Source: Halotalea alkalilenta (lineage in GTDB: Bacteria > Pseudomonadota > Gammaproteobacteria > Pseudomonadales > Halomonadaceae). Taken from it: a DNA stretch of 64,000 nt. The stretch spans positions 62,001 to 126,000 of the forward strand of contig NZ_CP015243.1 of the NCBI RefSeq assembly GCF_001648175.1, read 5' to 3'. The notes below the pieces were generated by a model. That model did not search any database, was not told the origin of the DNA, and worked only from the letters and a program-made list of their open reading frames with translations. The translations under genes and the position numbers were made by a program. Positions 56,539 to 64,000 of this stretch are shown piece by piece (within the stretch, counting starts at the first letter, position 1; every line of letters begins with the position of its first letter).

Positions 56539-57156
56539 TCAGGGTAAATCGAAATCGAAGGCACGGAAGTCGTCGAGCCGCTCAGCGGCGGCGGAAAAAG
56601 CCCGCAGGCGCGGCGCCTCTATCCCCGCTGTCCATTCAGGCAGCATCGCGCTGCAGAATCGCCATGCCACCGCCAGGGCAATCGCGCCATGGGTCGCCCG
56701 CTCGGCGTCGAGCGGCGGCGATGCGATGGCAAGCTCCTGCTCGAGCTCACGCCACGCCACGGCGAGCTGCATGTCGATCCGCTCGACCCAGGGCGCGTGA
56801 CGCTTCTCCTCTGGGCGCAGCCGCTGCTCATAGATCCGCTGCACCGCCTTTTCACACGCCGCCAGCGCCAGGCCGGTGATCCTCAGGTCGCGCAGCGCAT
56901 CCCCAGGCGCCAGCGGCGTCAGGCTGTGCGACGCGGTGAGCCGCTCGACATGGAGGATGATCAGGCTGGAGTCGACCAGCACGGTGGCGTCGTCGCACAC
57001 CAGGGTCGGCACCTTAAGCAGCGGATTGATCGCGCTGAACCGCTCGGGCTCGCTGAACACCGACAGCTGCTCGAGCTCGAATGCGACGCCGAGCCGACGC
57101 AGCGATATCGCGGTGCGCCTCACGTAGGGAGAATCGAGCATTCCGATCAAACGCAT
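56539..57156 (-). CDS. Glutathione S-transferase family protein
   Basis: The 205-residue protein has the thioredoxin-like N-terminal domain with MRLIGMLDSPYVRRTAISLR (catalytic Ser in DSPYVRR), the cis-Pro in LLKVPTLV and the glutathione-binding VDSSLIILHVE, followed by the helical C-terminal domain. It conjugates or reduces substrates with glutathione. It is first in the minus-strand operon and divergent from the LysR gene, which probably controls it. The gap to the next gene is 13 bp. Confidence 0.88.
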   Translation of the reverse strand: MRLIGMLDSPYVRRTAISLRRLGVAFELEQLSVFSEPERFSAINPLLKVPTLVCDDATVLVDSSLIILHVERLTASHSLTPLAPGDALRDLRITGLALAACEKAVQRIYEQRLRPEEKRHAPWVERIDMQLAVAWRELEQELAIASPPLDAERATHGAIALAVAWRFCSAMLPEWTAGIEAPRLRAFSAAAERLDDFRAFDFDLP

Positions 57157-57291
57157 GTTCCATCTCCGTCAGCCATGCTTAACTTGGATATCGACCCAAT
57201 GCATCGCCATCACCGCTTCAAGCCGAATCTAGCGCTCCTCATCGGCGATGAATATCGACTTCGTCATTCCATTTAGGTAAGCAAAACTGAC

Positions 57292-58185
57292 ATGCAACGT
57301 CTGCCCGCACTGAATACGCTGCGCTGCTTCGAGGCGACAGCCCGGCTCGGCAGCGTCACCCTCGCCGCCGCCGAGCTCTGCGTCAGCCACTCAGCGGTCA
57401 GCCAACAGATCAAGCAGCTCGAGGAGAACCTGGGTGTCGCACTGTTCGAGCGCAGCGGGAGAAGGATCAAGGTCAGCGAGCACGGCAGGCTTTATGCGCT
57501 GCAGGTCGGCCACCACCTCGCCGAACTGAATGCAGCCACCAGACAGCTGAGGCGCGCGCCACGAAGCCCCAGCCTGACGCTGTCGACCTTGCCTTCCTTC
57601 GGACAGCACTGGCTGCTGCCTAGGCTGCCGCGCTTTCGCGCCCGCCACCCCGACTGCCGGCTGGTCCTTCAAGTCGCCCTCGGCCTGCACGAGACAGCGA
57701 TCGCCGGAGCCGACCTGAGCGTGCGGATGGGTCTCGGCGAATGGCAGGGCATGACCAGCCAGAAGCTGTTCGAGGATCGCTGGGTGATGGTCTGCGCGCC
57801 CCACTTCAACGGTGGCAGGCTGCCCGAACGCGCCGAGGAGATCATCCGCGCGCCGCGGATCGAGTCCGCGGAACCGTGGAGCGCCTGGTGCCAGGCAGCC
57901 GGCGTCGAGCCCCCACCGCCCGGCGGGCTCGCGATCAACGACTCGAACCTGATCCTCGAAGCGCTACGGCTCGGCTACGGCGTCGCGCTCGAGCGGCTCA
58001 GCCTGGTCGCGGGAGCGCTCGCGCGCGCAGAGCTGGTGCGGCTGAGCGAGATAGAGGTGAGCTACCCCTATCCCTACTGGCTGGTATGGCCGCGCGGACG
58101 CGGCGACTCCCCTGATTGCCGTGCCCTGCGCGCCTGGATCGAGGCGGAGGTGGACGACTATCTGGCCGGCCTCCCGGCCGGCTAG
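57292..58185 (+). CDS. LysR-family transcriptional regulator (GcvA-like)
   Basis: The 297-residue protein has an N-terminal winged helix (LNTLRCFEATARLGSVTLAA, HSAVSQQIKQLEENLGVALF) and a substrate-binding domain. The helix-turn-helix resembles GcvA-type regulators. It is transcribed away from the GST gene across a 135-bp gap, the classical LysR arrangement, so the GST-amidotransferase-OsmC operon is its likely target. Its stop overlaps that of the nucleosidase gene on the other strand by four bases. Confidence 0.88.
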   Translation: MQRLPALNTLRCFEATARLGSVTLAAAELCVSHSAVSQQIKQLEENLGVALFERSGRRIKVSEHGRLYALQVGHHLAELNAATRQLRRAPRSPSLTLSTLPSFGQHWLLPRLPRFRARHPDCRLVLQVALGLHETAIAGADLSVRMGLGEWQGMTSQKLFEDRWVMVCAPHFNGGRLPERAEEIIRAPRIESAEPWSAWCQAAGVEPPPPGGLAINDSNLILEALRLGYGVALERLSLVAGALARAELVRLSEIEVSYPYPYWLVWPRGRGDSPDCRALRAWIEAEVDDYLAGLPAG

Positions 58186-59111
58186 GGGCGATCCAGGCCG
58201 GCCATGAAGGCGCGTACCGCCTTGGCCGAGCTGTCGGCGGCAAGATTCAGGAACACGCCCATCTCGTTCTCCTCCTCGCCACCGCCGGCGAGATCGGAAA
58301 CCGCGCGGAAGGCGATGAATGGCACCTGGTTGGCCCAGGCGACCTGCGCTACCGCGGCGCTTTCCATGTCGACCACCGAGGCACCGAAGGCCTCGTGGGC
58401 ATAGCCGCGAAACTCAGCGTTATCCATGAATACCGGCCCCGAGACGCCGCTGCCGCCGACCACCAGCCGCGGCGGGTGATTCAAGCACTGCTGCTCGGCG
58501 TCGCAGCGCAGCGGCAGGTCGGCGGGCAGCCGCCGGGCCTCGGCGAGCAGCGTCTGGTCGGCGTCGAACCAGAACCTACGCTCGCCCTGCGGATGCTCGG
58601 CATTGACCACGTTGACGTCGCGCGGCACGAACATACCGAAGCCCGCGCGTTCGCTCGGTTCGGCGAACGGCGGCGGAACGAACTCGCCGGGGGCGGTCTC
58701 ACGGGCGTAGATCCCCTCGAGGTAGTTACCCCAACGCTCGGCCACCACCACGTCACCGATGTTGAGCGACGGATCCAAAGAGCCCGCGATGCCGCTGAAC
58801 AGGATCCGGCGCACATCGAAGCGGTCGAGCACGAGCTGGGTATTCATCGCGGCGTTGGTCATGCTCACCCCACTCAGAAACAGCACCACCGGCTGCCCTT
58901 CCAGAGTACCGGTGGCAAAGGCGACCCCATTGGCGCTGAAGTCGCGCCGCTCATCCAACCCTTCGAGCAGCCGTTCGAGCTCGGGGGCGAAGGCTGAGAT
59001 CACCGCGGTGCGCGGCACGGTATCGAGCGGGTCGGCATAGGCGTAAAGACGCTGCGCCGCGGTGATCGAAAGGCCGAACAGCAGCCAGGTGAGAATCAGT
59101 GGACGAAGCAT
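58182..59111 (-). CDS. Exported nucleoside phosphorylase/MTA-SAH nucleosidase-like protein
   Basis: The 309-residue precursor has a signal peptide (about residues 1-25: MLRPLILTWLLFGLSITAAQ). The mature part is a PNP_UDP_1 domain with AVISAFAPELERLLEGL, FSGIAGSLDPSLNIGDVVVA, SVVDMESAAVAQVAW and FRAVSDLAGG, the motifs for ribose and base binding. Cytoplasmic relatives split methylthioadenosine or S-adenosylhomocysteine. Export and an insert of about 50 residues in the middle suggest a periplasmic salvage role. The start at 59111 places the signal at the N-terminus. Confidence 0.82.
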   Translation of the reverse strand: MLRPLILTWLLFGLSITAAQRLYAYADPLDTVPRTAVISAFAPELERLLEGLDERRDFSANGVAFATGTLEGQPVVLFLSGVSMTNAAMNTQLVLDRFDVRRILFSGIAGSLDPSLNIGDVVVAERWGNYLEGIYARETAPGEFVPPPFAEPSERAGFGMFVPRDVNVVNAEHPQGERRFWFDADQTLLAEARRLPADLPLRCDAEQQCLNHPPRLVVGGSGVSGPVFMDNAEFRGYAHEAFGASVVDMESAAVAQVAWANQVPFIAFRAVSDLAGGGEEENEMGVFLNLAADSSAKAVRAFMAGLDRP

Positions 59112-59207
59112 CAGGGTTCCCTGGGTCTGGATCTTGGTTGCTAGCCCAGACTCTACCCGAAAAGCGCACGGCTGCCGCCCCAGCCACGCAGGCCAAAGCG
59201 GCATCGA

Positions 59208-60224
59208 TCACAGCCGAACGATGAGCTTGCCGAGATTGGCACCCTCGAGCAGGCCGATGAACGCGCCAGGCGCATTTTCCAGGCCATCGACCACATCCTC
59301 GAGATAGCGCACCTCGCCGCTTTCGACCCAGCCGCCCATGTCGCGCAGGAAGCTCGGAAACTGTTCGGCCACGAACTCGCGCTGGATGAAGCCGCGCAGG
59401 GTCAGGCTGCGGCTCAGCACCGCGTACATCACCGCCGGCAGCCGATCCTCGCCCTCGGCACGGCCGTGGGCGTTGTACTGGGCGATCAGGCCGCACACCG
59501 GCACCCTGGCGAACTCGTTGAGCAACGGCAGCACGGCGTCCCATACCTTGCCGCCGACGTTCTCGAAATAGACATCGATACCGTCCGGGCAGGCCTGCGC
59601 CAGCTGTGCGGCGAAATCCGGCGCGCGATGATCGAGGGCGACATCGAAGCCGAAGTGCTCGCGCAGCAGCCGGCACTTCTCGGCGCCGCCGGCGATCCCT
59701 ACCGCGCGCGCGCCCTTGATCCGCGCGATCTGGCCTACCGCCGAACCCACCGGGCCGCTCGCCGCAGCGACCACCACGGTCTCACCGGGGCGGGGCCGTC
59801 CGATGGTCAGAAGCCCCGAATAGGCGGTGAACCCAGGCATACCGAGCACCCCGAGGGCGGTGGTCGGTGGCAGCTTTGGGTCGAGCCGGCGCAAGCCGCT
59901 CCCATCGGAGAGCGCATAGCGCTGCCAGCCCGAGTAGGAGAGCACCAGATCGCCTTCGGCGTAGTCGGGGTGGCGGCTCTCGACGACCCGGGCGACGGTG
60001 CCACCGACCATGGTCGCGCCAACGGCCACTGGCTCGGCATAGGACTTGGCATCGCTCATCCGTCCGCGCATGTAGGGATCGAGCGACAGATACTCCACCT
60101 TGAGCAGCACCTCGCCCTCGCCGGGGCTCGGCACGCTGCTCTGCTCGAGGCGGAAATCATTCGGATCCGGACGCCCGACGGGGCGCTTGGCAAGTACCAC
60201 ACGCTGATTGATCGATTGGCTCAT
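59208..60224 (-). CDS. NADP-dependent oxidoreductase, medium-chain reductase family (CurA-like)
   Basis: The 338-residue protein has the zinc-less MDR pattern: YLSLDPYMRGRMSD near the start, VVVAAASGPVGSAVGQIARI for NADP, IDVYFENVGGKVWDAVLPLL, and RGFIQREFVAEQFPSFLRDM. Relatives (E. coli CurA, leukotriene B4 dehydrogenases) reduce conjugated enones with NADPH. No zinc-ligand Cys are present. The gene is single on the minus strand with GGAGCAC upstream. The physiological substrate is unknown. Confidence 0.9.
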   Translation of the reverse strand: MSQSINQRVVLAKRPVGRPDPNDFRLEQSSVPSPGEGEVLLKVEYLSLDPYMRGRMSDAKSYAEPVAVGATMVGGTVARVVESRHPDYAEGDLVLSYSGWQRYALSDGSGLRRLDPKLPPTTALGVLGMPGFTAYSGLLTIGRPRPGETVVVAAASGPVGSAVGQIARIKGARAVGIAGGAEKCRLLREHFGFDVALDHRAPDFAAQLAQACPDGIDVYFENVGGKVWDAVLPLLNEFARVPVCGLIAQYNAHGRAEGEDRLPAVMYAVLSRSLTLRGFIQREFVAEQFPSFLRDMGGWVESGEVRYLEDVVDGLENAPGAFIGLLEGANLGKLIVRL

Positions 60225-60310
60225 TGATGTGCTCCTGGATGACGACGTGCCCCCATCCTAAGCGACAATCAGTTCGCCCACTAACGGCATCGTCGTAGCC
60301 GGCGCCCAAC

Positions 60311-60343
60311 GCGACGACCCCGGCGCGGGGCCGGGGTCGTCGC
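60311..60343. terminator. Strong hairpin after the amino-acid permease gene
   Basis: GCGACGACCCCGGC and GCCGGGGTCGTCGC pair over 14 bp around a 5-nt loop. It lies 30 bp after the stop of the permease gene on its strand and 87 bp before the oxidoreductase start. There is no T-run, so a rho-independent stop is uncertain. Confidence 0.5.
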
Positions 60344-60373
60344 TGATCGTCTAGCGCTGAAGCGGAAGTAGCC

Positions 60374-61771
60374 TCAGTGCAGATTCTCGAGCTTGGCGTG
60401 CCGGCGCGAATAGCCGAAGTAGAACACCAGGCCGATCGCCAGCCAGATCATGAAGGCGATCCAGGTCTCGAGCGCCAGGTTGAGCATCAGGATCACGCAG
60501 ATCACCACCGAGAGCGGCCCCAGCACCCAGGGCGCCGGCACCTTGAAGGCGCGCTTGAGGTCAGGGCGGGTCCTGCGCAGTACCGGCACCGACACCGAGA
60601 TGATGGTGAAGGCCAGCAGGGTGCCCATGTTGATCAGCTCGGCCAGCGCACTGAGCGGCACGGTCGCCGCGATCAGCGCCGACAGCGTGCCGAGCAGCCA
60701 GGTCGAAGCGACCGGCACCTGACGATCGTCTACCTTCGACATCCAGCCCGGCATCAGCCCATCGCGGGACATCGCGAACACCACCCGGGTCAGGCCATAG
60801 CCCATCACCAGGATCACGGTCATCATCCCGGTCACCGCAGCGAGGCTGACCAGCCCCGCGAGCCAGTCGATCCCGGCGCGCTGGAACACCAGCGCGATCG
60901 GGTCGTCGACGCCGCGGAAATCGGCGAACGGGACGATACCAGTGGCTACCGTGGCAACCAGCGCATAGAGCACCGCGCAGATCAAAAGCGAACCGATCAA
61001 GCCGATCGGCAGGTCACGCTGCGGCTGGCGCACCTCTTCGGCGGCGGAGGAAACGGCGTCGAAGCCGAGGAAGGCGAAGAACACCAGCGCAGCAGCACTG
61101 ATCACGCCGGAGACGCCGAATGGCGCATAGGGCTCGAAGTTCTCCGGCTTGACGTACCAGATACCGACCGCGATCACGAGCAGGATCACCGCGATCTTGA
61201 TCACCACCAGCAGGTTGTTGATCCGCTTCGACTCACGGATACCGAGGGCGAGGACCGAGGTGATCGCCATCATGATCACGAAGGCCGGCAGATTGAACAG
61301 CGTGGTCTCGCCCGCGGCGTTGACCCCGGGCGCGGCGGTCAGCGCCGCGGGCAGGTGCAGACCGAAACCGCCGATCAACGACTGGAAGTAGCCGGACCAA
61401 CCCACCGATACCGCAGCGGTGGCGAGACCGTACTCAGCGATCAGGCTCCAGCCGACGATCCACGCCACCAGTTCGCCGAGGGTGGCATAGCTGTAGGTAT
61501 AGCCGGAACCCGCCACCGGGATCATCGAGGCGAACTCCGAATAGCACAGCGCGGCCAGCGCGCAGGCACTGGCCGCGAGGATGAAAGAGAGCGCCAGCGC
61601 AGGCCCGGCCTGTACCGCCCCGACCCCGGTGAGAACGAAAATCCCGGTGCCGACCATTGCCCCCAGACCCAGCATGATCAGGTCGGTGGCGCCGAGCACC
61701 TTCTTCAGCTCCGACTTGCGCGCGTTGGCGCCGGTCATGACCTCGATTCTTTTCTTACGGAATAGACTCAT
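60374..61771 (-). CDS. APC-family amino-acid permease (YfnA/CAT-like)
   Basis: The 465-residue protein has 12 membrane segments and starts LKKVLGATDLIMLGLGAMVG followed by TGIFVLTG, the conserved first helix of APC transporters; GSGYTYSYATLGELVAW is the second signature. It most resembles the cationic-amino-acid-transporter-like branch (B. subtilis YfnA). Substrate is unknown. It is divergent from the chemoreceptor gene, so the two might serve the same nutrient; that is conjecture. Confidence 0.9.
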   Translation of the reverse strand: MSLFRKKRIEVMTGANARKSELKKVLGATDLIMLGLGAMVGTGIFVLTGVGAVQAGPALALSFILAASACALAALCYSEFASMIPVAGSGYTYSYATLGELVAWIVGWSLIAEYGLATAAVSVGWSGYFQSLIGGFGLHLPAALTAAPGVNAAGETTLFNLPAFVIMMAITSVLALGIRESKRINNLLVVIKIAVILLVIAVGIWYVKPENFEPYAPFGVSGVISAAALVFFAFLGFDAVSSAAEEVRQPQRDLPIGLIGSLLICAVLYALVATVATGIVPFADFRGVDDPIALVFQRAGIDWLAGLVSLAAVTGMMTVILVMGYGLTRVVFAMSRDGLMPGWMSKVDDRQVPVASTWLLGTLSALIAATVPLSALAELINMGTLLAFTIISVSVPVLRRTRPDLKRAFKVPAPWVLGPLSVVICVILMLNLALETWIAFMIWLAIGLVFYFGYSRRHAKLENLH

Positions 61772-62053
61772 GAATGCCTCTTGAAACGCATCCCTGGTGC
61801 GTAGTTGTACGAATTCGCCCGATGCGTCGCATGCGCACGAAATGGGAAGTCGCCATCGGCACGACGGCCGATGAGAGCGGCATTTTCCACCAACCGGCAG
61901 CGTTTGTCTTTGTCACCCGAACACTTTGGCGATTCGGATCACCCAGCGCCGATCCTTCAAGCAATTTTTCTTGCCGCCGATATGTCCAGGCTGACGCGCT
62001 ATTTCCCGCAATCCCGCATCGATGGGCGATGCCCCCACAGGTACCTTAGGCGC

Positions 62054-63676
62054 ATGAGTACAACTACAACGGCAATCAGCCTGCCCTCTCCGTCCCGTCC
62101 ACTGGCATCCTCTTCCGTCTCCCGCCTGCCGCGACGGTGGAAAACCAGGCATCGTCTCTACTTCGCGCTGGTGCTGATGTGGCTCGGCATGATCGCGCTG
62201 GTCGTGATCATGGCGCTGCAGCAGCGCGCAGCAAGCGCCCAGGAACGCCAGGAGGGGCTGCGCAACCTGGTCTCGATCGCCGCCAGCATCCTCGATACCG
62301 AGATCAGCCGCGCGAGCACCGAAGGTTCGGCGCGGATCATCGCCCGTGACCGCGCCCTGCGCCTGATCGGCACGCTGCGCTTCGACACCGACAACTACAT
62401 CTTCGCCTTCGACGAAGACGCCAAAATCCTCTCCCACCCCCGTCGTGAACGCGGTGACGACATGTCGGGACTCACCGACTCCAACGGCATCGCGATCTAT
62501 CCGGCACTGATCGAAGTGGCCAATCGCGACGGCAGCGGCTTCGTGGAGTACCTGTCGCGCACCGCCGATGGAGAGGAACTGGAGCGCAAGTTGAGCTACG
62601 TCACGCTCGACCCCGCCACCCGCAGCTACATTGCCGCCGGGGTCTACGTCGATGACCTCCAGCACGACTTCGCCGCCGCGCTTCTGCGCTCAGCGCTGAT
62701 ACTGCTGCTGGTCGGCGGCATCGTCTCGCTGTTCATGCTGCTGCTGATCCGCAGCATCTCGCAGAGCCTCGGGGGCGAACCCGAGGAGGCGGCGAAGATG
62801 GTCGCGCGCATCGCCACCGGAGACCTGAGCGCCAGTCTCGCCCTGCGGCGAGGAGACAGCGCCAGCCTGCTGTTCCACATCCAGCGGATGCGCGAACAGC
62901 TGATCGAGACCATCGGCGAAATCCACGCCGAGAGCGACAGGATCGACCTCGGCGCGCGCGAAATCTCCAGCGGCAGTACCGATCTCTCCTCGCGAACCGA
63001 AGAGCAGGCCGCCTCGCTCGAGCAGACTGCCGCGAGCATGGATCAGCTCACCGCCACCGTGCGCCAGAACGCCGAGAATGCCCGTCTCTCCAGCGAGATT
63101 GCCCAGCAGGCCTCCGATGCCTCGCGCAAGGGACGCGACGCAGTACAGCAGATGGTCGGCAACATGGCCGAGATCAGCGCAGGTTCGAAGCGGATCAACG
63201 AGATCATCGGCCTGATCGACGGCATCGCCTTCCAGACCAACCTGCTGGCGCTCAACGCCTCGGTCGAGGCGGCGCGCGCCGGCGAGCACGGGCGTGGCTT
63301 CGCCGTGGTCGCCGAGGAGGTTCGCGGGCTCGCGGGCCGTTCGGCGAACGCCGCACGCGACATCAAGACGCTGATCAAAGAGGCCAGCGGGCTGATCGAC
63401 AAGGGCGCGAGCCAAGCGGAATCAGCCGACCAGCGGATGCAGGCCATCTTCGATGCCATCACCCAGGTCGAAAGCCTGATCAGCGGCATCTCAGCGGCCT
63501 CGGAGGAGCAGCGCCAGGGCATCGAGCAGGTCAACCAAGCGATCGGCCAGATGGACCAGGTCACCCAGCAGAACGCCGCCCTGGTCGAGCAGGCCACCGC
63601 CGCCGCCGCCGCGCTCGAGAACCGCACCACGCGGATGCGCGAAGCGGTAGGCCGCTTTCGCCTGCCGACCGTCTGA
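62054..63676 (+). CDS. Methyl-accepting chemotaxis protein with a single Cache domain
   Basis: The 540-residue receptor has membrane helix 1 at about 36-57, a periplasmic single-Cache domain (about 60-200; FDTDNYIFAFDEDAKILSHP, YIAAGVYVDDLQHDF), membrane helix 2 at about 210-232, HAMP (to about 290), and a signalling domain with the hairpin tip GIAFQTNLLALNASVEAARA and GEHGRGFAVVAEEVRGLA. It lacks a C-terminal CheR-binding pentapeptide. Single-Cache domains of this kind usually sense small carboxylates. The start at 62054 was chosen because longer readings add unrelated sequence. Confidence 0.92.
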   Translation: MSTTTTAISLPSPSRPLASSSVSRLPRRWKTRHRLYFALVLMWLGMIALVVIMALQQRAASAQERQEGLRNLVSIAASILDTEISRASTEGSARIIARDRALRLIGTLRFDTDNYIFAFDEDAKILSHPRRERGDDMSGLTDSNGIAIYPALIEVANRDGSGFVEYLSRTADGEELERKLSYVTLDPATRSYIAAGVYVDDLQHDFAAALLRSALILLLVGGIVSLFMLLLIRSISQSLGGEPEEAAKMVARIATGDLSASLALRRGDSASLLFHIQRMREQLIETIGEIHAESDRIDLGAREISSGSTDLSSRTEEQAASLEQTAASMDQLTATVRQNAENARLSSEIAQQASDASRKGRDAVQQMVGNMAEISAGSKRINEIIGLIDGIAFQTNLLALNASVEAARAGEHGRGFAVVAEEVRGLAGRSANAARDIKTLIKEASGLIDKGASQAESADQRMQAIFDAITQVESLISGISAASEEQRQGIEQVNQAIGQMDQVTQQNAALVEQATAAAAALENRTTRMREAVGRFRLPTV

Positions 63677-63709
63677 GCGCTGCACGGCAAGGGCATGCCA
63701 CCGCTTGCT

Positions 63710-63736
63710 CCCAAGCCACCGCCCAGGTGGCTTGGG
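63710..63736 (+). terminator. Hairpin after the chemoreceptor gene
   Basis: CCCAAGCCAC and GTGGCTTGGG form a perfect 10-bp stem with a 7-nt loop 34 bp after the stop. GGGCGAGACG follows rather than T, so termination is likely but not certain. Confidence 0.55.
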
Positions 63737-63830
63737 GGCGAGACGAGAGGCAAACTAGGTGGCATGTGAGTTCGTCGCAGCGGCTGGCGCCCTAGGATGA
63801 ACAAGGATCGCAACAGCTTCGGAGAAGCCC

Positions 63831-64000
63831 TTGCCCACCATTGACCGTCGACGCTGGGAACGGCCGAATGCCGAGCCCAAGCTGTCCCACGCGAACGCCC
63901 TGCTGATGCTGAGACGCTATGCCGCCAGTGCCGAGCTGCTGGCCCATGAGCGTCTCGCCGACGGCCTCGCCAACGGCGCCTGGCGGCTGGAGTGGCGCAT
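63831..64000 (+). CDS. Start of an unrecognised gene, cut by the window edge
   Basis: From a TTG at 63831, six bases after GGAG, the frame stays open to the edge (56 codons): PTIDRRRWERPNAEPKLSHA, then LRRYAASAELLAHERLADGL. Codon use is like that of the neighbours. The helical, Arg- and Ala-rich start is not enough to name a family. An ATG inside (LLMLRR) is a possible alternative start. Confidence 0.45.
   Translation, partial: MPTIDRRRWERPNAEPKLSHANALLMLRRYAASAELLAHERLADGLANGAWRLEWR

Overview
The window looks like chromosome from a halophilic or halotolerant gammaproteobacterium, most likely Halomonadaceae. This is inferred from gene order and GC-rich codon use (asmA-mutY-yggX, hisBHAF, prlC-yheV, nrdAB followed by a flavodoxin and a thioredoxin); no species can be named from sequence alone.

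Positions 1-12216 are accessory metabolism. After the start of a membrane PQQ-dependent dehydrogenase (edge, minus) and an acyltransferase comes a minus-strand aldoxime-nitrile-amide pathway: heme aldoxime dehydratase, an outer-membrane channel-like protein, amidase, cobalt-type nitrile hydratase alpha and beta, its His-rich activator and a CbiM-like cobalt permease. A divergent AraC-family regulator lies beside it. The two promoter regions of the cluster (upstream of the aldoxime dehydratase and of the amidase) carry the same paired 21-bp direct repeat, the likely operator. A decayed prolyl oligopeptidase gene follows.

Positions 12217-17366 are a genomic scrapyard: a broken TetR regulator, a small membrane protein of low GC, a fused phage tail-sheath/late-control remnant, an antitoxin-toxin pair, a frameshifted HicB and an intact orphan HicB, a repressor fragment and an integrase C-terminal fragment. 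It ends at a tRNA array (Phe-Gln-Thr).

Positions 17367-45900 are mostly housekeeping: yggX, mutY, asmA, hisBHAF, an Atl protein, an unusual selD without its catalytic Cys, radA, an NlpE-like lipoprotein, hisC, and a complete minus-strand rRNA operon (16S, a decayed tRNA-Ile copy, tRNA-Ile, tRNA-Ala, 23S, 5S). The 23S gene has an intervening sequence of about 113 nt in helix 45. Then come a metal-dependent hydrolase, a gamma carbonic anhydrase, a GH128-like glycosidase, prlC, yheV, sodC and metF.

Positions 46008-46537 hold the most striking non-coding locus: two tandem near-identical small RNA genes, each with a Fur-type palindrome, a sigma-70 promoter, a 5' hairpin and a rho-independent terminator (the layout of Pseudomonas PrrF1/PrrF2). 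Immediately next to them is a third predicted short transcript that carries an exact 11-nt complement of the sRNA core, presented in a hairpin loop. It could be a built-in sponge or decoy.

Positions 46661-64000 carry an M23 peptidase, a cytosine-deaminase-like amidohydrolase, the ribonucleotide reductase operon (with an NrdR box pair 31 bp apart and DnaA-like boxes), an MHS transporter, a LysR regulator divergent from a GST/amidotransferase/OsmC operon, an exported nucleosidase, a quinone-oxidoreductase-like enzyme, an amino-acid permease, a chemoreceptor, and the start of an unrecognised gene at the right edge.
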